Assembly (NCBI GenBank): GCA_019022495.1
Contig: JAFEKR010000003.1
Coordinates: forward strand, 682,001-746,000
Direction: 5' to 3'
Length of the DNA stretch: 64,000 nt
Source: Epichloe hybrida
Lineage: Eukaryota > Ascomycota > Sordariomycetes > Hypocreales > Clavicipitaceae
The notes below the pieces were generated by a model. That model was given only the letters and a program-made list of their open reading frames with translations, searched no databases and was not told the origin of the DNA. Positions 35,075 to 45,300 of this stretch are shown in pieces (within the stretch, counting starts at the first letter, position 1; every line of letters begins with the position of its first letter). The position numbers and the translations under genes are program-made.

Positions 35075-35100
35075 GGGGGTTGGGGGCTGGGGGTTGGGGG
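35075..35100 (+). other. Canonical G-quadruplex motif
   Basis: Four runs of five G separated by TT, CT and TT. This fits the strict G4 pattern with 2-nt loops, on the plus strand about 540 bp upstream of the creB start. Confidence 0.85.
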
Positions 35101-35254
35101 CGTCAGGGTATGAATATCCGAATATCCCCAAGAATGATGCCGTCGGACCAGCACACGAGCGAACAAGGCCGGCCGTGGAAGGTTGGAAACGTTGGAAACG
35201 TTGCTGAGTCGGATATTTCCTGGGCGTCAGCAGATGGAACAAGGAAGGCCACCG

Positions 35255-35271
35255 CCCCCCCCCCCCCCCCC
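35255..35271 (+). repeat. C17 homopolymer
   Basis: Seventeen consecutive C. The length may be unreliable. Confidence 0.85.
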
Positions 35272-35600
35272 TTCCTCCCCTCCCATCTTGTCCCTCTTGT
35301 CCCTCTTGTTAATACCAGGTTGCGTTCCACGCCACACCATCCCTCCGCGCTTTTGGGCGCAATCAGGCCAACCTGCCCCCCCCGTCTCTCGGCTTCGTCA
35401 ACTCTCCCCTTGTTGCCTACCGTTTGAGCTCTTCATCAACCCGCTCGCTACTCGACCCGACGCCGCCTCGCAACTGCTTCCATGCGAATGACAATCAGCT
35501 CTACTTGCCATCGTCGGTGTATCGCGGGTGCCGCGCAGCTGGGGCTGCCAATTCCACCCAGCTGCTGAGACGAAACGACGCGCTCGTGCTCGGTAGACTA

Positions 35601-35628
35601 CGACGACGACGACGACGACGACGACGAC
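35601..35628 (+). repeat. CGA triplet repeat (9 units) in creB leader
   Basis: Nine CGA units plus one base, ending 13 nt before the start codon of the CreB gene, so most likely in its 5' untranslated region. Confidence 0.9.
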
Positions 35629-35641
35629 AAACAGCGCAGTC

Positions 35642-38221
35642 ATGGCTGGGTTTCTCACCAAGATAAAGAGCGCCAGCTCGGTATGTCATCCCTTTTGCGA
35701 CCTCGTCATGTAGTGTCCTCGCTCAGCGAACGAAATGCTGTCATGCGTCTTCTTGCCCCCAGCAACGCTGTCTGGGATGTCTGCCAAGCCTCGTTCTTCG
35801 ACCACCTGCTGACAAAATGCCTCTTTTCAGGCATCGCAAAATCAAACGCCGAAAGATACGCAAGCGAAGAGGAAGGACGAGGTTTTTTTCGAAGTCACTC
35901 CCCTGGAAAGAATGCTACAAAATGCGGGACCCCTGCGTGAAGACGGCAATGACAGATTCTTTGGTTTTGAGAACGTAAGTGCTGCTCTGTCGCAGGCGTG
36001 CCCTCCCCCGGGCCAATGTCCACCAATGCGCCAGCCAACAGTTCTAACGTTCTATTGTCTATAGTTTGGAAATACATGGTATGACTTGCTGTGTCACGGC
36101 CCCCTTCGTGCGCCACCCGCCTTCGAGCTGACATGACTCCGTCATAGCTATTGCAACTCCATAGTGCAAGCGCTGTTTTATTCAGACCTGTTCCGACAAA
36201 GGGTCATCAATTATCCCTCCTATTCACCGCCAGATACACCGAATGGCACCCGTCCGAAAGTCAATGTGACTCTTCGACCACCCATGAATTCAAATGCGAC
36301 CACACCACAACAGAAACACAAGAATGGAAGCACATCGCAGATGCTCAAACAGCGACAGACCATCAACTCAGGCCAGACCCCACCTGGTCAACCCATCAAG
36401 CCCGAGGACAAGCCTGATACTCCCGAGTACAAAAAGAAGCAAGCCATGTTGAAAGGTCCGATTTTGGAACTCGCCCAGGAGAATGCCATCGCATACGGCA
36501 TGGATGAATGCACCTTTACCGGGCTGAAAGATATATTCCTCGCGCTGCTGGATAGTTCTTCTCGGACCGGAGTCTTGAGCCCACAACGATTTCTTGAAAT
36601 TTTCAAACGCGACAATGAGTTGTTTCGAAACTCGATGCATCAAGATGCACATGAGTTCTATGGGCTGGTCCTGAACGATGTCATTTCGAACGTGGAGAAG
36701 AACGCACGTAGAAGTCAGGAGCCCGAGGGATCGAAAGAACAGGACGATCTTACCCAGTCGGTGGGGAATGTCGTTGAATCTGCTGTCTTGAACCACGTGA
36801 ATGGCTACCAGTCGCCGGGAATCGGCTGGGTTCACGACATTTTTGAAGGCGTTCTAACGTCGGAGACCAGATGTCTTACTTGTGAAACCGCATCGCAGCG
36901 CGACGAAACCTTCCTTGACCTCTCCATCGACCTCGAAGAGCATGCATCCGTCACATCGTGCTTGCGCAAATTTTCCGCGGAGGAAATGCTGTGTGAACGG
37001 AATAAGTTCCACTGCGACCATTGTGGTGGTCTCCAGGAGGCTGAGAAACGCATGAAGGTGAAGCGACTACCAAAGATTTTGACGTTGCATCTGAAGCGGT
37101 TCAAGTATACCGAGGACTATAGTCGCCTGCAGAAGCTGTTCCACCGTGTGGTATATCCATACCATCTTCGCATGTTCAACACCACAGACGATGCTGAAGA
37201 TCCCGATCGGTTATACGAGCTTTACGCCGTCGTTGTGCACATCGGCGGCAACGCTTACCACGGTCACTACGTATCAATCATCAAGACCTCGGACAGAGGC
37301 TGGCTTTTGTTCGATGACGAAATGGTTGAGCCGGTGGATAAGCATTTCGTGCGCAACTTCTTCGGCGACAAGCCTGGTATGGCCACCGCCTACGTACTCT
37401 TCTACCAGGAGACTACCTTCGAGAAGGTAAGGCAAGAGCAGGAAAAGGAAGGCATGGAAGAGGTCAAACTAGCAACACAGGCAGCCAATGTTGCCCACGA
37501 GGACAGCGAAAAGCTAGATTCCGCGCCACTGAAACGACAAGCGACACAGCCCGTTCCTCCCATACCCAAGCACGGTTCATTGCTGAGTCTCGCTCATGCT
37601 CAAACCGCGCCGGACATGCCCACCCCAACCCTGGCCCAGGGCGAAATGCCTGCCGTTCTCGACACAGCGTCAGCAGCACCGACTGCTGGTATGGCGAGAA
37701 TGCCAACAGCGAAGCAAGATGGGTTCAGGAAGGAAGACAGGAAGCGTGAAAAGAAGGAACGCGAAGCTGCAGAAAAGGCCGCTAAGCAAGCGGAGAAGGA
37801 GAAGGAGAAGCAAGCCAAAGCGGCTGCCAAGGAGGAAAAGGCCAAGGAGAGACAGACCAGGGAAGGGGAAAGGAACCGGAGAGAGGACCGGGTTCAGCGA
37901 ATGCAAGCAAGGCGGAACGAACAAGATAAGCCTCAAGGGGTGCTTGATACCAGCGAAAAGAGCGCATCGCACGAGGATGTGGCAAGGAAGAAGGACAACG
38001 TCACAGCGTCCGGGACACTGGCATTTCTCGATCGACCTAAGCGTGGCAGCAAGTCCATGTCCCGCAAGAGCTTCAACTTCTTCCACAAGGACAAGATGAG
38101 CAATGACAATACCTTGCCAGATGGGAGTGAGAATGGCGAAACCTCCGAGAAACCCGAGAAGACGAAGGGAAGGCTCAGCATCGGATTAGGTCGGAAGAAG
38201 AGCAGCAATCTACTTTCGTAG
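35642..38221 (+). CDS. creB: CreB-type ubiquitin C-terminal hydrolase (USP)
   Basis: Four exons, 35642-35680, 35831-35974, 36065-36078 and 36148-38221, give 756 residues (Aspergillus CreB is about 766). Exon 3 is a 14-nt micro-exon coding FGNT plus two bases of the catalytic Cys codon. The Cys box is FGNTCYCNS with Cys66. QDAHEF is at 231-236, a structural zinc pair CLTC...CDHC at about 307-358, and the His box YHGHYV has catalytic His439, followed by GWLLFDDE. The C-terminal 250 residues are low-complexity, with a Lys/Glu-rich coiled coil (about 560-650). CreB works with the WD-repeat protein CreC to remove ubiquitin in carbon catabolite regulation. The upstream exons were fixed by [23 protein letters not shown] continuity and GT-AG signals. 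The leader carries a CGA repeat. Confidence 0.97.
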
Positions 38222-38977
38222 ATGTTGGGTGTGACAATGACATTTGACGGCGTTGCGTTTTAGCACACGACAGGATCCCGCCAAAAGGGGGTTTGTTTGT
38301 TGATGACCTGAATGTGCCTTTTAGCCTGCATGATTCGATGACGGCGTTTCAGGTACTCAAAGAGGGGCCCGTTTGTTCAGACCCGGTAAATAAGGAGCAA
38401 ATATGGCATTGGAGTAGAAATGGGGAAAGGGGGAAAAGGGGGAGCAGACTTTCCTTCCTCTTGGTCAAGAGGCTGGTGTAAATTTTTTAGAGCAGCGCGC
38501 ATTCTGGCAAATCTCTCGAATTATAAGATTAACTTCTTAATTTAACAGATTTCTGGACAAACTGCGAACATGGCATCTATTCATGACTGGAATCTGTGGG
38601 ATACAGGAGCAGCACATCATTACAGCAACGAGAGAGCATGCACAAAAACGTTGTTGAAGCGAGTCGGTAGACAAAACGTCCAAATATGTTTCTCACCAGA
38701 TCTCTCATCTCCATGTGCCCGAATAAATGTTTTTTTATGCGCCCCGCTACGTCCCAAACATTAACACCATTCCGTGTAATAGGAATAGGACAGACAAGCC
38801 TCGATTCAAAGCTGATCTGTTGAGCTCGTCACAAAGTTGCAGCAAATACAGCAGCCCAATCTCTCACACAGCGTGCTCGATGCCGTCCTATTGTGTCCCT
38901 ATCCCAGACCAGAGAATGAACGCCCAGCCAGTTGAAATGCGGCAACAAGGCCCCCCCCTTTTTCGTCTCGTCGCAGC
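38222..38977. other. Convergent intergenic spacer
   Basis: The 3' flanks of creB (+) and yos1 (-). No gene seen; locally AT-rich at about 38480-38560. Confidence 0.5.
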
Positions 38978-39411
38978 TCATCCCAGTATCAGCTCGTACA
39001 GAATAACGACGGAATTGACAAATATCAAGGGCACTGCGGCAAGTATTAGTTCCTACGTGTTACATGAAGAGGACGAACACCCTGCGCCCCTTCTGGTTCG
39101 GCGTGGTGTGCAAGGGCGAAACACGTACTTCGCATGATTGTTCGGATGCTTGCGATCAAATGGATCGTCTTGGCTTTCACGCTGGCGTCTGCGCCGGAGC
39201 CGAATGCGGGGTCGTACGATGCCGGTGACAAGTTGACTATTGGTAGTGAGGCAAAAATGAAAAATGGCTGATTAGTCGATGGCGTCTCGGGAGTAGAAAG
39301 GTTGTCGAGGATCTTGGACGTACTGCGCGCGAGGAACCGATCTTCGCTCAAGATGGCGACTGCATTGATGAGGAGAACGGTGATGTAGAGAAAGGAACCG
39401 AAGAATAACAT
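38978..39411 (-). CDS. yos1: Yos1-like ER-Golgi transport protein
   Basis: A three-exon gene on the minus strand: 39324-39411, 39129-39236 and 38978-39033. It encodes 83 residues (yeast Yos1 has 85). The N-terminal membrane segment MLFFGSFLYITVLLINAVAI is followed by LSEDRFLARINL across the first splice junction, then DPAFG and IRTIMRMPLIFVNSVVILY, ending ELILG. This is the complete signature of the Yos1/IER3IP1 family. These are small membrane proteins that associate with Yip1-Yif1 and are needed for vesicle transport from the endoplasmic reticulum. Donors are GTACGT in both introns. The gene is divergent from alg12 with 384 bp between starts, and convergent with creB. Confidence 0.95.
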
Positions 39412-39795
39412 TTTGGCGGGCGGATGGTCCTCTGCTGGGCGGTTGGAAAGCCGAGGGCAGGCTTGGGAGCTTGCGACTTGTTCAATCCGTTTGTCATGCA
39501 CCTCGTGGAATTGAGGTGGGCTGGTGTTGCGCTGTGTTGCGCTGTGTTGCGCTGGCCGCATCTCTTTTTGGCGGGGGATGGTTGCGCCGTTCCGAGGGGT
39601 GCATGGAACCTCATCCCATCTTCACCTCGATGAAACGCTTTTTTTCGTTGAATCAACAAGTGCATGGAGGCTGTGATGTGACAAACGGTACCATCATAAT
39701 TCGATGTAGTTCCTCCTTTTTTTTTTCACTCTGCACGATACGAACCCGACTCCATTCGAGTTTAGTGTTCCCGCCCATTCATTACAAATGCCACC
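39412..39795. promoter_or_regulatory. Divergent promoter region yos1/alg12
   Basis: A 384-bp region with three tandem copies of a 10-bp GTGTTGCGCT unit at about 39524-39553. No gene. Confidence 0.55.
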
Positions 39796-41662
39796 ATGGC
39801 GCTCATAGGCAAGCAAGCACCCTTCTCGTCCTCTCGAAAACACCATGCCCAGATATCCCGGGCACCAACTTTACCAAAAAAAAAAAAAAAATTAAAGAAA
39901 CAAAAAATATCTGACCATTTCTCTCCTCGACCCAGACGCCCTCCTCACATCCACAATCTACCTCCTCCCCCTACTGCACATCCTCCTCTCCCCCCACACC
40001 AAGGTCGAGGAATCCTTCAACCTCCAAGCCACTCACGACATCCTCACGTACGGGACACCCGCGTCGTCCGTCCACGCGCGCTTCCTCCAGACCTACGACC
40101 ACTTGACCTTTCCCGGCGCCGTGCCCCGCACCTTCGTTGGCTCCGTCGTCCTGGCGGGTGTCTCGCAGCCCATCATCGCGCTGCTGGGCTTCCACCACGC
40201 GCAAATCGTCGTTCGTGCCGTGCTAGCCTTATTCAATGCTTCGTGTCTGGTCGTCTTCAAGAGGGCCGTGGGGAGGTCCTTTGGCCGCGCCACGGCCAGG
40301 TGGTGGACCGCCTTGCTCATGAGCCAGTTCCACGTGGTGTATTACCTGGGGAGGACGTTGCCTAACATGTTTGCATTTGGCTTGAGTACGATGAACCCTG
40401 ATACCCCCCCCCCCATCTTGGCCTCGTTTCGTAATCCACCACAGTATAGTATCACAGCTGACTTGCACGATGCGCCAGCAACTCTCTCGCTAGCATTCTT
40501 GCTCCCCCAGAAGACACCCCATCTAACCAGGATTCGTCAAAAGCAAGCCCTCAGCATGCTCACCTTCTCCGGCGTCGTCTTCCGCTCTGAAATCGCCATC
40601 CTCCTCGCCACCACATCACTCTACCTCCTCCTCACGCGGCAAGTCTCCCCGCGAGCCCTCATCACCGTCGGCCTCGTCTCCCTCGCCGGCTCCCTCGCCA
40701 TCTCCGTCCCCATAGACTCGTACTTTTGGCAGAAACCAGTGTGGCCCGAACTCTGGGGCTTCTACTTCAACGCCATCCAGGGGGGATCGTCCGGCTGGGG
40801 CACATCCCCATGGCATTACTACTTGACGTCGGCCCTGCCCCGTCTCCTCCTCAACCCCGTCTCCTTTCCTCTCGTCGCCTTCTCCCTCATCCATCCCTCT
40901 CTGTCCCCGCAGACCAGAGCGTTCCTCATCCCCAGCCTCTCCTACATCGCCATCTACTCCATGCAGCCTCACAAGGAGACCCGATTCATCTTCTACACCA
41001 TCCCCTCACTGACTCTCGCTGCCGCCCTCTCCGCAGCCTTCGTCTCCAACCGCGTCTCCAAATCCCCCGTGTACAAAGTCCTCTCGTTGACGATTCTTCT
41101 CTCCGTGTTGGCGACCCTCGCCGCCAGCACGGGAATGCTCTTGCTCTCCTCGCTGAACTACCCCGGCGGCGACGCCCTCATCCAGCTGTACAACCATGTG
41201 GGCAACTACACGGCTGCCCCAGTCACCGCGCACGCCGACGTCCTCACCTGCATGACGGGCTTGACCCTCTTCAGCCAGAACAAACAGGGTCTCCCACTGG
41301 CACTCGGCCATTCTTGGACCACAAAGGTTGCCAACGCGCCCGTCTACTTGTTCGACAGGACGGAAAAGAGCGAGCAGCTGGGCTGGCCCGTCTTCTGGCA
41401 GAAGTTTGACTATGCCCTGTTGGAAGATGCAGCGCAGGCAATCGGCGAGTGGGAGGTCGTCGGGGCTGTGCACGGCTACAGCGGCATCGAGGTGCTGCGA
41501 CCTGGGCAGCCGGAGCCGAGCCAGGGACAGTACAAGGCTCTTGGACTAGGCGCACAGATTGCGGCGCTGAGGGAACTCGTGAGGAAGTGGACGGGAGGCT
41601 GGTGGGCTGGACCCAGAATGTCCCCTCGCATACATGTGATGAAGCAGAGGAGTCTTGTCTGA
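39796..41662 (+). CDS. alg12: Alg12 alpha-1,6-mannosyltransferase (ER, N-glycan assembly)
   Basis: Predicted exons 39796-39808, 39936-40385 and 40479-41662 give 548 residues. Alg12 adds the eighth mannose to the dolichol-linked oligosaccharide in the ER lumen (GT22 family). Visible features: HTKVEESFNLQATHD loop motif in the first luminal loop, FPGAVPRTFVG, VYYLGRTLPNMFAFGL, VVFRSEIAIL and HKETRFIFY, plus many membrane spans. No in-frame ATG precedes the long frame after its last upstream stop. The first exon was therefore placed upstream with a GC donor (ATAG|GCAAGC) and acceptor CCCAG, which yields MALIDALL, as in relatives. The second intron (40386-40478) is 93 nt, stop-free and in frame; removal gives FAFGLTTLSLAFLLP, closer to the family. 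Exon 1 is inferred. Confidence 0.9.
39809..39935 (+). other. Putative GC-AG intron of alg12
   Basis: Donor GCAAGC after ATAG, acceptor CGACCCAG, and a CTGAC branch-like site about 20 bases before it. The nearby GT alternative (GTCCTC) is a poor donor and gives an N-terminus unlike the family. Confidence 0.65.
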
Positions 41663-42331
41663 GTAGAATCCAGCACATTATTGCTATTATTATTATTGTT
41701 AGTTTCTCCTTGATTAGCATCAATCGACATCTGCTTGATCCTGGAAAGTCCCAAAGCACGACTTGGTCAATTGTTAAAAAGAAGAAAAGGATGTGCTGCT
41801 CTCGTTTAATATTCACCCGAACCCTGCAGTCCGGGGCACAACAGGTACTATTACTCATTTAAAAGAAGAGCAGATTATAGTGATAATTCTTCGTGACCAC
41901 GCCTGCCAAAACAAGAACTTGGAACGCCCAGATTCGAATGACCAAGGCTGAACAAAGGAGGCCACGATAAACCCAAACGCCGCTTCATGGTCGTCGACCA
42001 ACCAACCCACCATGGCACTAATCCCAAAAGTCGCTCTAAAAAGTACAGCCCCCAATGTGTACCCTGACACGCGAGCCAAAGTCCATTCCCAATTCCCAAT
42101 CCTGGCCCAAGAATACACCTGCTCTGATTGAAAGTACACATTCGAGCGAAACGGACACAATTCGTGTACCATCCTCAGCCCACACCATGATCCATTGTGC
42201 TCAATGGTTTAATCACCGCGAATGCCCAAAGATATTAAAAAAAAATGATGCCAGAAACCCCCCCCTCCCTCCATTATTTCACAATAGGCCCAAATTGGCT
42301 TTCGCAAGAGGCGGAAGGACTGGTATTCGGC
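41663..42331. other. Convergent intergenic spacer
   Basis: The 3' flanks of alg12 (+) and adenylate cyclase (-). No gene seen. Confidence 0.5.
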
Positions 42332-45300
42332 CTACTTGGCACTATCGGCATCTTCCAACGTTTTGGCTTTGGATGTGGTGGTATTTTGATCTCCCTCAAG
42401 GGGCGGAAGTTCTCCGTACATTTGTTTGTATCGTGCGAGTTCTTGCTGCTGTTGAACAAAGAATTCCAAGACCAAAGACATGGGCCCGCGCAAGTCGTTT
42501 AGCTCGCGAAGTGCGCCGCCTCCAGAGGCGAGATGACGCATTGTCAGCGTGGAAATGCAAGTCTGAGAATATTGTTAGTAAACTAAAGTACAGAGTTGTG
42601 CTTCATAGGTTGTCATGTTACTTGCCTCGATCCTGCTGACCTGTTGCTCCATGAAGTTGATCAAGAATCGCTCCGTGACTTGCCCTCCTCTAGACTTGAT
42701 GCGTTCTAGGAGCTCTGTTTCTGGGGGCTGTAGACCCGGTCCTCTTGTACTTTCGAGCGTGCTGCACAGCATTTCGAGGCGTAAACTGACTTTCCAGAGT
42801 GCCCAGATGCTTTCGGGATCAAAAGAAAGTTCTCCTCCGGGGGCCATGATGACGGGCTTGTCAGGACCTTCGTCTCGACGCTCATGTTGCAGGTGCTGCT
42901 CGATTCGCCCAGCCAACGCGTGGGGGTACAGCGAATACACGACCTCGGGATTTTCGAGGCCCTTGAGCTTCTTCTCCCCCATTTCCTTCACCTCAAACCC
43001 TTGAGAAGTGAGAGACCTCAAGTCTTTTCGAATGGCAGTTGCGAACGATTCATCCTCAAAGGCGTCGTCCGACCCGGCTGAGCTATTTCGCTCCGTATCT
43101 TGGTAATTTTCCAGGCATCTTTGGATCTCGGAAATGAAATCAGACGACACAGTTATTTGACCGCCATCGGCCACGGCTGAGATTCTCGATGCCTTGTTCA
43201 CCATGGGGCCAAAGTAGTCCATGCGCCGGGTGACAGGGTCGGTTTCACTCACACAGTCTCCAAAGTGAATGCCCATTCTTACTGACAGTCCCTTGAAAAC
43301 CAAGACCCCGTCTTTGTCAAAAATGGGTTGACATGAGACCGAGCTCAAAACCTCCGAAGGCCAACTGACTTCGAGCAGCTCCATCTGGACTGCAAAGCAC
43401 CACAGCAGAGCCGACGTAGCCGTGGGAAACGACACCATGAAAGCGTCACCTTCCGTCTTGACCTCGTATCCACCGATTCTTCGCAGTTGCCGCCGCATGA
43501 CTTCGTTGTGCAGCTTGATGGCTGATCTCATAGCACTTGGATACATCTCCCATAGAGTCGTCGAGTTTTTGATGTCAGTAAACGCGATAGACACATTGTC
43601 GGTGGGGGCCGGAATCTCAGCTTCGAGTCGGTTCAGCGAGGAGTCCAGCACATCTCCCTTTGCTTTACCTCGTCTTCTTGTAGATAGAACCTGAGTCTCG
43701 TCGGGTATACCAGACGGATACAGAGACATGCTCGTACCACGATGTAGTCGGGATCGCTCAACCCGTCGCTTGAGGTCTGCGACGCTGATCATCATGACCA
43801 TAATCTTGCCTGACGCGCCGTAAGCCATGGCGAGGTCGCGAAGCTTCTGCGCGGCCCTCATGAGGTCCTGACGCTCGGATCGGGCGATGTCTGTGATGAG
43901 TCCAGGCGACAAATACTCCCAGAGTTCGCTCGTAGCCAGCAGAATGATTTCGTCCTGTTCCTTTATCGCCATGTTACTCACATGCGGTGCGGCGAGGACG
44001 GCTGGCATCAGGTCGACGTAGCCGAATGCGCGAGAAACCTGCAGCAAGTCATTGAGCCTGCCGTTGCGTGACACCCAACCCCCAGCTTCTCTGATTCTCG
44101 ACCGCTCAGAGGGTTCGGCTGGATCATGCTTCCTGGTCAGGATTTCATGTTTACCATCGGTCTTGATCACCATTGCCTGAACGTCACCGACGTTGGCAAC
44201 GTAGAGCTCTGTGCCCTGGAGGTAGGCGACGGTAGCCACGCCGCCGGAATTCAAATCTTCCTTACTGAGAACGACCGGCTGCGCTGAGCCCCTAGGAGAC
44301 GTCTTGGGTCTCTCTTCAGTATGCTGCACGGCGATGGTGACGAGGTCCTTGTTCAAAGCCAGAAAAGCTCGTCGGAGTGCGTCAGCCGGGCTGTCGTCTG
44401 GCCGATTCTTCAGTGCCTTTAGTTCCACGGCGAAAATGTGGCCGAAATTTTCATGCAGGTATTTGGCGATCTTGGAGCCACCACTCGACAAAGCCTGTCC
44501 GTCAAACAGGCCAAGAAGCATTTCTGTCTCGGAAGAGTTGAATCTCGGCACGACGAGATCAACCGTAGACAAATGCTCATTCTTCCCCAGTGTGTCAGCC
44601 ATACCATAGGGGAGATGACCAGCTAGAGAGCCTGAAGTTCGCACTCGTCGATCCTCGCTTTGATCAGGAATGCTGGGCTGTGTCAAGGTGACATCCATGA
44701 GACCCAATATTCTCAGGTTCAACAGCCTGCTGAAATCCGTGTACTGCTCCCGGTTGACAGCACCAGGGCCATCTGGTCCACCCCATGCGGTTTGTTTAAT
44801 TTCCAACCGCTTGTTGCCAGACAAATTGAGATATCGCAAGTTGGGGTTGAGATTCCAGTTCCAGTCATATGGGACATTTGATATGTTGTACTTGAGATAG
44901 TTGTTGCCACAATCCAGCACCGCGAGCTTCTTGGCTCTCGAGATATCCGCCGGCAGATTGGTAAACTTGTTGCCATTGATGTACAGGGTCTGCAAAAGGC
45001 TGGATTCTTCCAGGTCGTCAGCCGGTAGCGAGGTGAGACCATTTCCCGACAGATATAGTTCAACCAGTTGGGGCCAATTCTTGATCGATCTCTGGGGCAT
45101 GTCGCTGATTTCATCGTTGTACGAAAGATTAAGCACACGCAGCTCCGACAGAAGGGTGATCTGGTCAAAGACATCGTCGTCCAATCGATTGTCGGCAAGA
45201 GACAGGTTTCGCAACGATCCTGCAAAGGTGTTTGTGAGCCTCGAAGAAAGGCCAGAATCTTTCCTATTAGTCGCGGGGGGGGCCGTGGTCGAGTTGGTGG

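Larger units (their letters stand above)
34450..35641. other. Repeat-rich intergenic region before creB
   Basis: A 1.2-kb stretch without a gene. It contains a CA-rich microsatellite, a four-tract G-quadruplex motif, a C17 run and a CGA triplet repeat, listed separately. The end is the creB leader. Confidence 0.6.
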
